Positions 33,055 to 40,227 of a stretch of DNA of 50,171 bases are shown piece after piece. The first letter of the stretch is position 1. Each line of letters begins with the position of its first letter. The notes below the pieces were generated by a model. It saw nothing but the letters and a program-made list of their open reading frames with translations. It did not search any database and was not told where the DNA came from. Position numbers and translations under genes: made by a program. This DNA is from Actinacidiphila acididurans (GTDB lineage: Bacteria; Actinomycetota; Actinomycetes; Streptomycetales; Streptomycetaceae): positions 1 to 50,171 of the forward strand of contig NZ_JADKYB010000038.1 of assembly GCF_016918855.1 (NCBI RefSeq), read 5' to 3'.

Positions 33055-34575
33055 GTGCTGGTCATACCCACACTTCGACGCCGGACGCGGCTGCTGCTCG
33101 CGTTCCTGCTGGCGGTGGCGATCGCGGTGCCGCTCTTCGGCACGACGGCGACGCATGCCGCGGCGGCTTCATCGGGGCCCTGCGACATCTACGCGTCCGG
33201 TGGCACCCCGTGCGAGGCGGCGTACAGCACCACCCGGGCCATGTTCTCCTCGTACAACGGCCCGCTGTACCAGATCCAGCGCGCCTCGGACCAGAGCACC
33301 TTGAACATCGGCCTCGCGTCCGTCGGTGGTCCGGTCAACTCGGCGCCGCAGGTCTCCTTCTGCTCCGGTACGACATGCACCATCACGCAGCTGTACGACC
33401 AGACGCCCAACGCCAACAACATGCCCATCTCGCCCGGCAGTTCCTGCTCCGGCTGCTCGGGCAGCCTCTCCGGCCCCGGCCCGAACGGCTCGGACATCGG
33501 CGCGAACGCGATGGCGCTGCCGATCACCATCGGCGGCCGGAGCGCGTACGGCGTGCTGGTCAACAACATCGGCACCGGATACCGCAACAACGCCGCCAAG
33601 AACGTGCCCACCGGCTCGCAGCCCGAGGGCATATACATGCTCACGTCGTCGAACATCACCAGCGGCAGCTGCTGCTTCGACTTCGGCTCGGCCGAGACCA
33701 ACGACTCCGACGACGGCAACGCGACCATGAACGCGATCTACTACGGCTCCGCCTGCTGGACCGGCGGCTGCACCGGCTCCGGCCCGTGGGTCGGCGGTGA
33801 CCTCGAGAACGGCATGTACTTCAGCGCGGCCGGCCCCAATCCGTCGAACATCCCCAGCGAGACCGGTTCGTTCCTGACCGCGTGGGAGAAGAACAACGGC
33901 ACGACGAACTTCACGCTGAAGTACGGCAACGGGCAATCCGGCGGGCTGACCCAGGCGTACTCCGGCGCCCTGCCGGGCGGCTACAACCCGATGAAGGTGC
34001 AGCCCTCCATCGAACTGGGCACCGGCGGCGACAACAGCCCGATGGGCACGGGAGAGTTCTTCGAGGGCGCCGTCACGAAGGGATTCCCGACCGACGCGAC
34101 CGAGAACTCCGTGCAGGCCAACATCACCGCGGCCGGCTACGCGAACAACACCACCACGTTCCCGCCGCCCACCCAGTCCGTGATCAGCCTCAAGGCCCAC
34201 GCCAACGGCAAGTACGTCGACGCGCCCAACAGCACCACCTCGCTCATCGCCGACGCCACCTCGGTCGGCACGAACGAGACCTTCACCATGGTCGCCAACA
34301 ACAACGGCACCGTGAACCTGAAGGCGCGCTCCGACAACCAATGGGTCACCGCCGAGAACAACGGCAACTCACCCCTGATCGCGAACCGCGGCGGCCCCGG
34401 CCCGTGGGAGACCTTCTACCTCCTCCACAACCCCGACGGCAGCGTCAGCTTCCGCGCCTACAACAACCAGCACATCGTCACAGCCGAAAACGCCGGCGCA
34501 TCCTCCCTGATCGCCAACCGCACGGCAATCGGCCCCTGGGAAGAATTCGACCTCGCCACGACCCCTTCCCGCTAA
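33055..34575 (+). CDS. Secreted GH54 alpha-L-arabinofuranosidase with C-terminal fascin-like domain
   Basis: The 506-residue enzyme removes arabinofuranosyl side chains from arabinoxylan or arabinan. A signal peptide (LLLAFLLAVAIAVPLF, cleaved after THAAAA) precedes a GH54 catalytic domain starting GPCDIYASGGTPCEAAYSTT and rich in paired cysteines. By comparison with the fungal family the nucleophile is E251 in GGDLENGMYFS and the acid/base D326 in GTGGDNSPMG. The C-terminal 130 residues (VISLKAHANGKYVDA, VNLKARSDNQWVTAEN) form beta-trefoil repeats of the fascin type instead of the usual CBM42. GTG 33055 has GGGAGG 5 nt upstream. Confidence 0.9.
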   Translation: MLVIPTLRRRTRLLLAFLLAVAIAVPLFGTTATHAAAASSGPCDIYASGGTPCEAAYSTTRAMFSSYNGPLYQIQRASDQSTLNIGLASVGGPVNSAPQVSFCSGTTCTITQLYDQTPNANNMPISPGSSCSGCSGSLSGPGPNGSDIGANAMALPITIGGRSAYGVLVNNIGTGYRNNAAKNVPTGSQPEGIYMLTSSNITSGSCCFDFGSAETNDSDDGNATMNAIYYGSACWTGGCTGSGPWVGGDLENGMYFSAAGPNPSNIPSETGSFLTAWEKNNGTTNFTLKYGNGQSGGLTQAYSGALPGGYNPMKVQPSIELGTGGDNSPMGTGEFFEGAVTKGFPTDATENSVQANITAAGYANNTTTFPPPTQSVISLKAHANGKYVDAPNSTTSLIADATSVGTNETFTMVANNNGTVNLKARSDNQWVTAENNGNSPLIANRGGPGPWETFYLLHNPDGSVSFRAYNNQHIVTAENAGASSLIANRTAIGPWEEFDLATTPSR

Positions 34576-34638
34576 CCTTCCGCGCCCGCCTTTTCCCTGC
34601 CCCGGCACCGGGGCAGGGGCAGGTGCTCTCTCCCGCAC

Positions 34639-34671
34639 AAAAGCCCCAGGCCATTGGTCTGGGGCTTCTTT
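34639..34671. terminator. Terminator beside the outermost tRNA-Gly fragment
   Basis: AAAGCCCCAGGCC pairs with GGTCTGGGGCTT around ATT, with A-rich and T-rich flanks, so it works for GH54 (plus) and for the original tRNA direction (minus). Confidence 0.8.
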
Positions 34672-34672
34672 A

Positions 34673-34716
34673 TGGAGCGGATGACGGGAATCGAACCCGC
34701 GCTCTGAGCTTGGGAA
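34673..34716 (-). repeat. Truncated tRNA-Gly 3' half, putative attachment site 1
   Basis: These 44 bp are identical to 38055-38098, the 3' half of tRNA-Gly(CCC) from the anticodon loop (TTCCCAA on the minus strand) to the CCA end. The 5' half is missing. It shares a further 8 bp (TCACGGGG) with the copy at 36655 but not with the real tRNA, as expected for element-side sequence. Confidence 0.9.
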
Positions 34717-35021
34717 TCACGGGGGGCACGGCCGGCGTGATCGCATGGCGTCGGCCCTTTGTCGTTCTGGCCGCGGTTTGACGGGCACGCCGGGTCTGGC
34801 CGCGGCTGTCCATGACGTACCGCTGTGCGTGGCGCGGAAGTGGTGCGCGTGAGGCCACGGGCGGGGCCGTGTCCGCTGGGCCCCGCAGGACAGGTGTCCG
34901 CCGGTGGCCACACCGGCTGGCAGTGTGCCCCACCCACGTTGGCGCCCGCCCCCTCTCCCGCCGTACGGCGGCCGGGATGCTCCCGCCTGGTGATGCATAC
35001 CCCATTCGAGTGACTGGAAGG

Positions 35022-35043
35022 TTACTAACTTCAATGTTAGTAA
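35022..35043. promoter_or_regulatory. Inverted repeat upstream of the ATPase
   Basis: TTACTAAC (35022-35029) and GTTAGTAA (35036-35043) form a perfect 8-bp inverted repeat with a 6-nt spacer, plus a third half-like GTTAGT at 35051-35056. This AT-rich site about 50 bp before the start is a plausible operator. Confidence 0.55.
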
Positions 35044-35095
35044 TCTCGGCGTTAGTGTTTCCCCTGAGTCGCTGGCCAGTGCGGAGGGATGACCG

Positions 35096-36517
35096 ATGGT
35101 GGAATTCGTGGGCAGACGGAACGAGCTGAGGATGCTCGATCGCGAACTGAACAAGGTGGCGGCCGGTGCCGGCGGGCAGCGACCCGGACGGTGCGTGATG
35201 CTGCGGGGGCGCCGACGGGTGGGCAAGTCACGGCTGGTCGAGCAGTTCGCCGAGAGGTCCGGCGTTCCCTTCCTCTTCTATGCCGCGACCGGCGCCTCAC
35301 CCACGGCGGACCTGGAACGGTTCGCGTCGGATGCGCAGTCGTCCACCCTTCCGCTGGCACATGTGGTCTCGGCCGCACGCCCGGCGACCTGGGATGCCGC
35401 CTTCGATGTGCTGGCGGCCTCCTTGCCGCACGACCGGGTGAGTGTGGTGGTCATGGACGAGGTGCCCTACCTGATGGATGCCGCGGGCGCCTTCGAGGGG
35501 GTGCTGCAACGGGCCTGGGACAGGGCTCTGGAGGCCAAGCCTGTTCTGCTGGTCCTGATCGGCTCCGACTTGTCCATGATGGAGGCCCTGAACAGCTACG
35601 GACGCCCGTTCCACCAGCGTGGACGGGAGATGGTCCTGGGTCCGCTCAACCCGGCCGAGGTGGGCGGCATGCTGGGCCTCGCGGAACCCGCCGACGCCTT
35701 CGACGCGGCCCTGATCACCGGTGGACTGCCCCTGATCTGCGCGGAGTGGCCGCACGGCGCCGGGATGTGGGACTTTCTGGGGACGGCACTCAACGATCCG
35801 GTGTCAGCCCTGCTGGTGTCGGCGGAGCGCTCACTCGCGGCCGAATTCCCGCAGCAGGCGCAGGCCCGTACCGTTCTCTCGGCGATCGGCACTGGTGAGC
35901 GGACCTTTTCGAACATCGCCCGCGCCGCCGGCGGAATCGGAGCGACCCCGCTCCAGCGCTCGCTGGGGCTTCTCAGTGAAAAGCGGGTGATCGCGGCGGA
36001 ACTCCCGCTCTCCACGCGGCCTTCGAAAGACCGCCGCTACCGGGTCGCAGACCCCTACCTCCGCTTCTGGCTGAAGCACTTGGGCCCGGCGATGCAGGAA
36101 ATCGAGCGCGGCCGGGGCGACCTGACCTTGCAGCGCATCCGCACCAACTGGACCAGCTGGCGCGGGAGGGCCGTCGAACCTCTGGTGCGCGAGGCACTAG
36201 CACGGCTCCTGCCCGACGCGAACCTGCCCGCCGCCCCTGCTATCGGGGGCTACTGGACCCGGACCAACGACGTGGAGATCGACATCGTCGGAGCCGACCG
36301 AGCGCCGATCGCCAAGGACCTGCTGTTCGTCGGTTCGGTGAAGTGGCTGGAGAACTCCCCCTTCGACAGCCACGATCTCGCAGCGCTGCACCGCCACCGC
36401 GCCGCCCTCACGCCCGAACCCGTGCCCACGGTTGCCGTTTCGCGCAGCGGGACCGCATGCACGGGTCCGGACGCCGCATACGGGCCCGCGGAACTCCTCG
36501 CCGCGTGGCCCTCCTGA
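35096..36517 (+). CDS. AAA ATPase with C-terminal DUF234 nuclease-like domain
   Basis: The 473-residue protein begins FVGRRNELRML and has Walker A LRGRRRVGKSRL and Walker B VVMDEVPYL. A winged-helix segment (RTFSNIARAAGG ... LGLLSEKRVI) and RYRVADPYLRFWLKHL follow. The C-terminal DUF234 region (YWTRTNDVEIDIVGAD, LLFVGSVKWLENSPF) resembles a PD-(D/E)xK nuclease. The usual catalytic E-x-K appears as S-V-K, so activity may be lost. Such ATPases are common on mobile DNA but their role is unproven. GGAGGG sits 7 nt before ATG 35096. It is the only gene of islet A. Confidence 0.85.
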   Translation: MVEFVGRRNELRMLDRELNKVAAGAGGQRPGRCVMLRGRRRVGKSRLVEQFAERSGVPFLFYAATGASPTADLERFASDAQSSTLPLAHVVSAARPATWDAAFDVLAASLPHDRVSVVVMDEVPYLMDAAGAFEGVLQRAWDRALEAKPVLLVLIGSDLSMMEALNSYGRPFHQRGREMVLGPLNPAEVGGMLGLAEPADAFDAALITGGLPLICAEWPHGAGMWDFLGTALNDPVSALLVSAERSLAAEFPQQAQARTVLSAIGTGERTFSNIARAAGGIGATPLQRSLGLLSEKRVIAAELPLSTRPSKDRRYRVADPYLRFWLKHLGPAMQEIERGRGDLTLQRIRTNWTSWRGRAVEPLVREALARLLPDANLPAAPAIGGYWTRTNDVEIDIVGADRAPIAKDLLFVGSVKWLENSPFDSHDLAALHRHRAALTPEPVPTVAVSRSGTACTGPDAAYGPAELLAAWPS

Positions 36518-36619
36518 CCGTCATCCCGAAGCACGGCAACCGGCCCTCTCCGCCGACCCCATTCGACCACCACATATGGTGCTCAGTGGTGCAGGTTCTT
36601 TAATCGGTTCGGATAACAC

Positions 36620-36653
36620 AAAAGGCCCGGGTCTTCGACCTGGGCCTTTTTCT
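36620..36653. terminator. Terminator beside the second tRNA-Gly fragment
   Basis: AAAAGGCCCGGGTC and GACCTGGGCCTTTTT form a long stem around TTC (one G-T pair). It differs in sequence from the hairpins beside the other two copies. It would end the ATPase transcript. Confidence 0.85.
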
Positions 36654-36654
36654 T

Positions 36655-36698
36655 TGGAGCGGATGACGGGAATCGAACCCGCGCTCTGAGCTTGGGAA
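36655..36698 (-). repeat. Truncated tRNA-Gly 3' half, putative attachment site 2
   Basis: These 44 bp are identical to 34673-34716 and 38055-38098, again cut at the anticodon loop, and are followed by the same TCACGGGG as copy 1. It lies between islets A and B. Confidence 0.9.
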
Positions 36699-36829
36699 TC
36701 ACGGGGTGGGGGCCGGAAAGGCGCGCTGACCTGGTCGTACGGTGGTGGAGCGGGGGTGCGGCAGGCCCGCTGACGACTGCTTCTGGCTGGGGTTCACCGT
36801 CCTGATCGGGCATGTACAAGGCACGGCCG

Positions 36830-37054
36830 TCAGACAAGCCGCTGGCGCCAGCACCAGGGTTCACGTTCGCCGGATGGGTGCTCCACCTCGCCTGCTGCTC
36901 GTCGGACGACGAGGCGGCCTTCGTCCATCGCCACCTGGTCGCCGGGCAGGAGGAACAGAGGCCGGTCAAGCTGGAAGATCCAGTCGGGATCGAATCGCAC
37001 CTCGTTCAGCAACAGCATCCGAGGCGCAGTCGCCGGTTCGTCGAAGACCCTCAT
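36830..37054 (-). CDS. Possible small hypothetical protein
   Basis: A 74-residue frame, starting MRVFDEPATAPRMLLLNEV and containing WIFQLDRPLFLLPGDQVAMDEG, has the high third-position GC of real genes here. GGAG lies very close to its ATG. No family is recognised. It could be the remnant of a longer gene lost on islet formation. Confidence 0.35.
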   Translation of the reverse strand: MRVFDEPATAPRMLLLNEVRFDPDWIFQLDRPLFLLPGDQVAMDEGRLVVRRAAGEVEHPSGEREPWCWRQRLV

Positions 37055-37223
37055 GGCTCCATGATGTACGGCCTCGGGCTTGGGAGTGCCTGTCACTGCT
37101 GCTGGTGCGGCAGTGGTGCGGCGGCTCGCTGCCCGTGGCGGACTCGGCGCTGGTCCATACCCGTGCAGGTGACCCGTGCCCTTAATCTGGTAGCAGACGG
37201 CAGCTTACGTGCGGCGAAGGGGG

Positions 37224-37508
37224 ATGAACATGACCACTGCACCTGGTGGCGTACCGCGCCCGTCCGGGGCCGCGGTGGCGCATCCGCTGCGGACCATCCG
37301 CGATATCAGGGACTCCCTCCCGGAGGACCAGGCCCGGCACTTCGACGCGGAGCTCGCCGACACCGAGCTGGACGCTCTTCCGGAGATGCTGAGCCGGTGG
37401 GTCCGACTGGCTACCGACGGCTTCGAGGAGTTCTTGCTGTCCCAGCCCTTCGAAGGGCTGGAATTCGGCGCACGCTCCTATGACGACGATCAGGCGGGCG
37501 ATCGGTGA
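37224..37508 (+). CDS. Putative antitoxin of the PIN toxin pair
   Basis: The 94-residue protein (HPLRTIRDIRDSLPEDQARHFDAELADTELDALPEML is its recognisable core, read in parts) matches a type common in Streptomyces directly upstream of PIN toxins. GGGGGG precedes ATG 37224, and its stop overlaps the toxin GTG by 4 bp. The acidic C-terminus (RSYDDDQAGDR) fits toxin neutralisation. It lacks a clear DNA-binding motif, so the antitoxin role rests on context. Confidence 0.65.
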   Translation: MNMTTAPGGVPRPSGAAVAHPLRTIRDIRDSLPEDQARHFDAELADTELDALPEMLSRWVRLATDGFEEFLLSQPFEGLEFGARSYDDDQAGDR

Positions 37509-37933
37509 TCTACCTGCTCGACACGAACGTCGTCGCTGAGCTCACTACGCGCCAACGGCCCGATCCCCGGGTCGTCGCATGGCTCCGCTCGACCGCGCGG
37601 CCCAACCGCTTCCTGAGCGTCATCACCGTCGCCGAGATCGAGGCCGGCGTGGCGGCCACCCCGGATCCCGCACGGCAGGCCCGGTACGCGGAGGTCCTCG
37701 CAACTGCCCGGCTGGAATATCGGGACCGCATCGCGCCCATCGGAGAGCGAGAGGCGGCGGCATACCTCGCCGTCCACAAAGCCCTGAAGACCGCCGGAAC
37801 GACCATCGACCCACCGGACGCCCTCATCGCCGCCACCGCGCTGGCCAACGGCTGGACCGTGGCCAGCCGCAATACCAAGCACCTGGAACGTACTGGCGCC
37901 ACCGTCATCAATCCCTGGGATTTCAATCCGTAG
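37505..37933 (+). CDS. PIN-domain ribonuclease toxin (VapC/FitB-like)
   Basis: The 142-residue protein is a canonical PIN toxin: MIYLLDTNVVAEL with D6, SVITVAEIEAG with E44, PPDALIAATALANGW with D105, and ASRNTKHLE near N123. All expected metal-site positions are present, unlike the PIN protein at 2428-2886. Known relatives cleave tRNA or rRNA. It starts with GTG inside the antitoxin stop. Confidence 0.88.
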   Translation: MIYLLDTNVVAELTTRQRPDPRVVAWLRSTARPNRFLSVITVAEIEAGVAATPDPARQARYAEVLATARLEYRDRIAPIGEREAAAYLAVHKALKTAGTTIDPPDALIAATALANGWTVASRNTKHLERTGATVINPWDFNP

Positions 37934-38018
37934 GCTGGGCGCTTTTCCGCGCCGCCGCTCCAGTCGGCCGAGATTTCCCGGGGACCCTTGATTGCATTTA
38001 AGTGAATGATTCCGGATG

Positions 38019-38053
38019 AAAAAATCCCCAGATTCTTGGTCTGGGGATTTCTT
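38019..38053. terminator. Terminator of the intact tRNA-Gly gene
   Basis: AAAAAATCCCCAGA and TCTGGGGATTTCTT pair around the central TTCTTGG. On the minus strand it lies 2 nt beyond the tRNA 3' end. It also ends the PIN operon on the plus strand. Confidence 0.85.
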
Positions 38054-38054
38054 A

Positions 38055-38128
38055 TGGAGCGGATGACGGGAATCGAACCCGCGCTCTGAGCTTGGGAAGC
38101 TCATGTTCTACCATTAAACTACATCCGC
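38055..38128 (-). tRNA. tRNA-Gly(CCC)
   Basis: On the minus strand the acceptor stem GCGGATG/CATCCGC, the D arm (TAGTTTAATGGTAGAAC), the anticodon arm TGAGC-TTCCCAA-GCTCA, the T arm GCGGGTTCGATTCCCGT and an encoded CCA are all present. The anticodon is CCC. The 3' half is repeated at 36655 and 34673. Confidence 0.95.
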
Positions 38129-38200
38129 GAAAAGCGGGCCCGGGTGGGGCCTGCTCGTAGTGGAGAGTGTAGCGCATCGCGTGGGGGGGGATGGGGGACG

Positions 38201-38246
<46 letters not shown>

Positions 38247-38335
38247 AGGTTGGGGTGTAATGGTGCCCTTGGGAGGGGTGGGGGATCCCCTAATGTGTGG
38301 GTTTGTCGGCCACACGGAGTTGGGGAAGGGGCTTC

Positions 38336-38500
38336 ATGGAGGGCAGCACAGTCGTGCGTTGCAGCGAGGGGCACGTGTTCAGCACCGCTTCGTTTCCCTT
38401 GCAGCGGTTGGGTGTTGAGCGGCTCGGGCCCGGGCGGCTGCTGAGGTGCCCGAAGTGTGCGCGGCTCAGGCACGCCGTGCCCGTCGGTGCCGGGAAGTAG
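38336..38500 (+). CDS. Small conserved zinc-ribbon-like protein
   Basis: The 54-residue protein (MEGSTVVRCSEGHVFST, then LGPGRLLRCPKCARLRHAVPV) has one Cys-x3-His pair and one CxxC pair, suggesting a zinc ribbon. Very similar short proteins are common next to dcd in Streptomyces. ATG 38336 is preferred over an ATG at 38297. Function is unknown. Confidence 0.75.
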   Translation: MEGSTVVRCSEGHVFSTASFPLQRLGVERLGPGRLLRCPKCARLRHAVPVGAGK

Positions 38501-38600
38501 ATCCGGGCACAGGGGGCGGCCCGGCCTCTTACGGGTCGCCCCCGCCACTTCAGCCGCCCCGCGCTCTCACCGGCACCCTTCATCGCGTTAACCTCAAGGC

Positions 38601-39176
38601 GTGCTTCTCTCCGACAAGGACATCCGGACCGAAATCGACAACGGGCGCGTGCGCATCGACCCGTTCGAGCCGACGATGGTGCAGCCGTCGAGCATCGACG
38701 TGCGCCTCGACCGGTACTTCCGGGTGTTCGAGAACCACCGGTACCCGCACATCGATCCGGCGGTCGAGCAGCGCGACCTGACCAGGCTGGTCGAGCCGGA
38801 GGGGAACGACGCCTTCATCCTGCACCCCGGGGAATTCGTGCTCGCCTCCACGTACGAGGTGGTCAGCATCCCCGACGACATCGCCTCCCGGCTGGAGGGC
38901 AAGTCGAGCCTCGGGCGGCTGGGGCTGCTCACCCACTCCACCGCCGGCTTCATCGACCCCGGCTTCTCCGGGCACGTCACCCTCGAGCTGTCCAACGTGG
39001 CCACCCTGCCGATCAAGCTCTGGCCCGGGATGAAGATCGGACAGCTCTGCCTGTTCCGGCTGACCTCCCCCGCCGAGTTCCCGTACGGGTCCAGCCGGCA
39101 CGGCTCCCGTTACCAGGGGCAGCGCGGCCCCACGCCCTCCCGCTCGTACCTGAACTTCCACCGCACCCAGGTCTGA
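38601..39176 (+). CDS. dcd: dCTP deaminase
   Basis: The 191-residue enzyme deaminates dCTP to dUTP for thymidylate synthesis. Signature stretches are VQPSSIDVRLDRYFRVF, HPGEFVLASTYE and SRLEGKSSLGRLGLLTHSTAGFIDPGFSGHVTLEL. The length matches the actinobacterial family. It starts with GTG at 38601 and is a housekeeping gene, marking return to conserved chromosome after the tRNA islets. Confidence 0.95.
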   Translation: MLLSDKDIRTEIDNGRVRIDPFEPTMVQPSSIDVRLDRYFRVFENHRYPHIDPAVEQRDLTRLVEPEGNDAFILHPGEFVLASTYEVVSIPDDIASRLEGKSSLGRLGLLTHSTAGFIDPGFSGHVTLELSNVATLPIKLWPGMKIGQLCLFRLTSPAEFPYGSSRHGSRYQGQRGPTPSRSYLNFHRTQV

Positions 39177-39199
39177 GCCCCGGCACCGGCAGCGAACGC

Positions 39200-40087
39200 T
39201 CAGATCAGCGCCAGCTTGAACAGGATCAGCAGCGCCACGAGCTGAAGCGAAGCCGCACCCAGCGCCTTGCCCCACGGCAGATCGTGCGATTTGCTGACCA
39301 TCGACGTGAGCAGCGCCGCACAGGCCACCCAGGTGAGCCAGCCCAGCAGCTGCACGAAGCCGTTGCCGCCGCCCAGGAAGAGGGCGAAGAACAGGCGCGG
39401 CACATCCGTCAGGACCGTGATCAGCATCGACAGGCCGACCGTGGGCGCCCACGCCCCGTCGCCGCCGAACTGCCGGGCCAGCGTGTTGGTCACCGCCCCC
39501 AGCGTCAGGGTGCCCAGCACCACCGCCACGCCCGTGGTGAGCACCCACGGAATGCTGGTGGACAGGCTCGCCGACAGGACGTCGTGGCGGGCCGCGTCGA
39601 AGCCGAAGACGGCGAGCAGACCGTAGACGAAGGTGACGGTCAGCGCCGGGGCCCACATGGTGTGGTCCCGCATCCGCCAGAAGGTCTGCGAGGGGCGCCG
39701 GACGATCCCGCTCAGCAGCTCCTTCCACGGCAGCCGCGGCCCCGCGGGCGGCGCGCTGCTCTGGCCGGCCCGGTACGTGGCGACGTTGTCGTACGCCTCC
39801 AGGTCCCGCTCTCGCCCGCGCCCGGGGTAAGCGTACGGTCCCGCGTTCTCGCCGCCGGGACCGCCGGGACTGCCGGGACCAGGCCCGTACGATCCTCCGC
39901 CCCGGTACTGCTCCGCGCCCCCGTACGCCCCAGGCCCTGCGCCCTGCGCCCCGTACGCCCCGTCGCCCATGGTGAACGCCCTGGTCCCGCCGGGACCGTC
40001 GTCGTACCCCGCCGGCCGGTGCCGAGGGCCGTGCCCCGGGCCGCCCGACGCGCCGCCGTCACCGTGTCGTTCCGTGAAACCAGCCAC
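39200..40087 (-). CDS. Yip1-family membrane protein with Gly/Pro-rich N-terminus
   Basis: The 295-residue protein has a long disordered Gly/Pro/Tyr-rich N-terminal part and a C-terminal Yip1 domain. That domain starts LPWKELLSGIVRRPSQTFWRM and has about five hydrophobic helices (MWAPALTVTFVYGLLAVFGF; FVQLLGWLTWVACAALLTSMV). GTG at 40087 (VAGFTERHGD) fits relatives; a frame extending to 40183 crosses the palindrome at 40160. The role is unknown. Confidence 0.8.
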   Translation of the reverse strand: MAGFTERHGDGGASGGPGHGPRHRPAGYDDGPGGTRAFTMGDGAYGAQGAGPGAYGGAEQYRGGGSYGPGPGSPGGPGGENAGPYAYPGRGRERDLEAYDNVATYRAGQSSAPPAGPRLPWKELLSGIVRRPSQTFWRMRDHTMWAPALTVTFVYGLLAVFGFDAARHDVLSASLSTSIPWVLTTGVAVVLGTLTLGAVTNTLARQFGGDGAWAPTVGLSMLITVLTDVPRLFFALFLGGGNGFVQLLGWLTWVACAALLTSMVSKSHDLPWGKALGAASLQLVALLILFKLALI

Positions 40088-40159
40088 GCCATCGAACGTA
40101 CCCGCTCGGGTTCGGCGCCGCCGCCGAGCAGCCGCCAAACCGCGTCCATTGCGGCCAAC

Positions 40160-40185
40160 CTGTGACACGCCCGGGCGCGTCACAG
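40160..40185. terminator. 26-bp near-perfect palindrome between co-directional genes
   Basis: The sequence from 40160 (CTGTGAC) to 40185 (GTCACAG) is symmetric except at one pair. It lies 43 bp beyond the end of the Fe-S oxidoreductase gene (minus strand) and is most simply its terminator. A protein-binding site is possible because TGTGA/TCACA halves are present. Confidence 0.5.
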
Positions 40186-40227
40186 GCCGCCGCCATGGAT
40201 GCGGCTTTCAGCGGTTCTCCGGTGCGC

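Larger units (their letters stand above)
34576..35095. other. Non-coding stretch with terminator, tRNA fragment and operator
   Basis: These 520 bp hold the hairpin at 34639-34671, the truncated tRNA-Gly copy at 34673-34716 and the inverted repeat at 35022-35043. Between them is about 300 bp of GC-rich sequence with a repeated TCTGGCCGCGG (near 34767 and 34796) and no supportable gene. It is the left end of the first tRNA islet. Confidence 0.6.
34673..36698. mobile_element. tRNA-Gly islet A (about 2.0 kb)
   Basis: The segment is bounded by two identical truncated tRNA-Gly 3' ends and carries a single gene, an AAA/DUF234 ATPase, with its own operator-like repeat and terminator. Such bounded segments arise when integrases insert at tRNA genes. 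No integrase is present, so it is either a remnant, a passenger mobilised in trans, or the result of deletion. Confidence 0.5.
36655..38098. mobile_element. tRNA-Gly islet B (about 1.4 kb)
   Basis: The segment runs from the second truncated tRNA copy to the intact tRNA-Gly. It carries a possible small minus-strand gene and a coupled antitoxin/PIN-toxin pair. It also lacks an integrase. Confidence 0.5.

Noticed and set aside
34673..36698. Two additional tRNA-Gly genes
   Set aside because: Both copies lack the 5' half (acceptor 5' strand, D arm and half of the anticodon arm), so they cannot be functional tRNAs.
40160..40185. CRP (cAMP receptor) binding site
   Set aside because: The TGTGA and TCACA halves are separated by 14 nt here rather than the 6 nt expected, so a terminator is the simpler reading.
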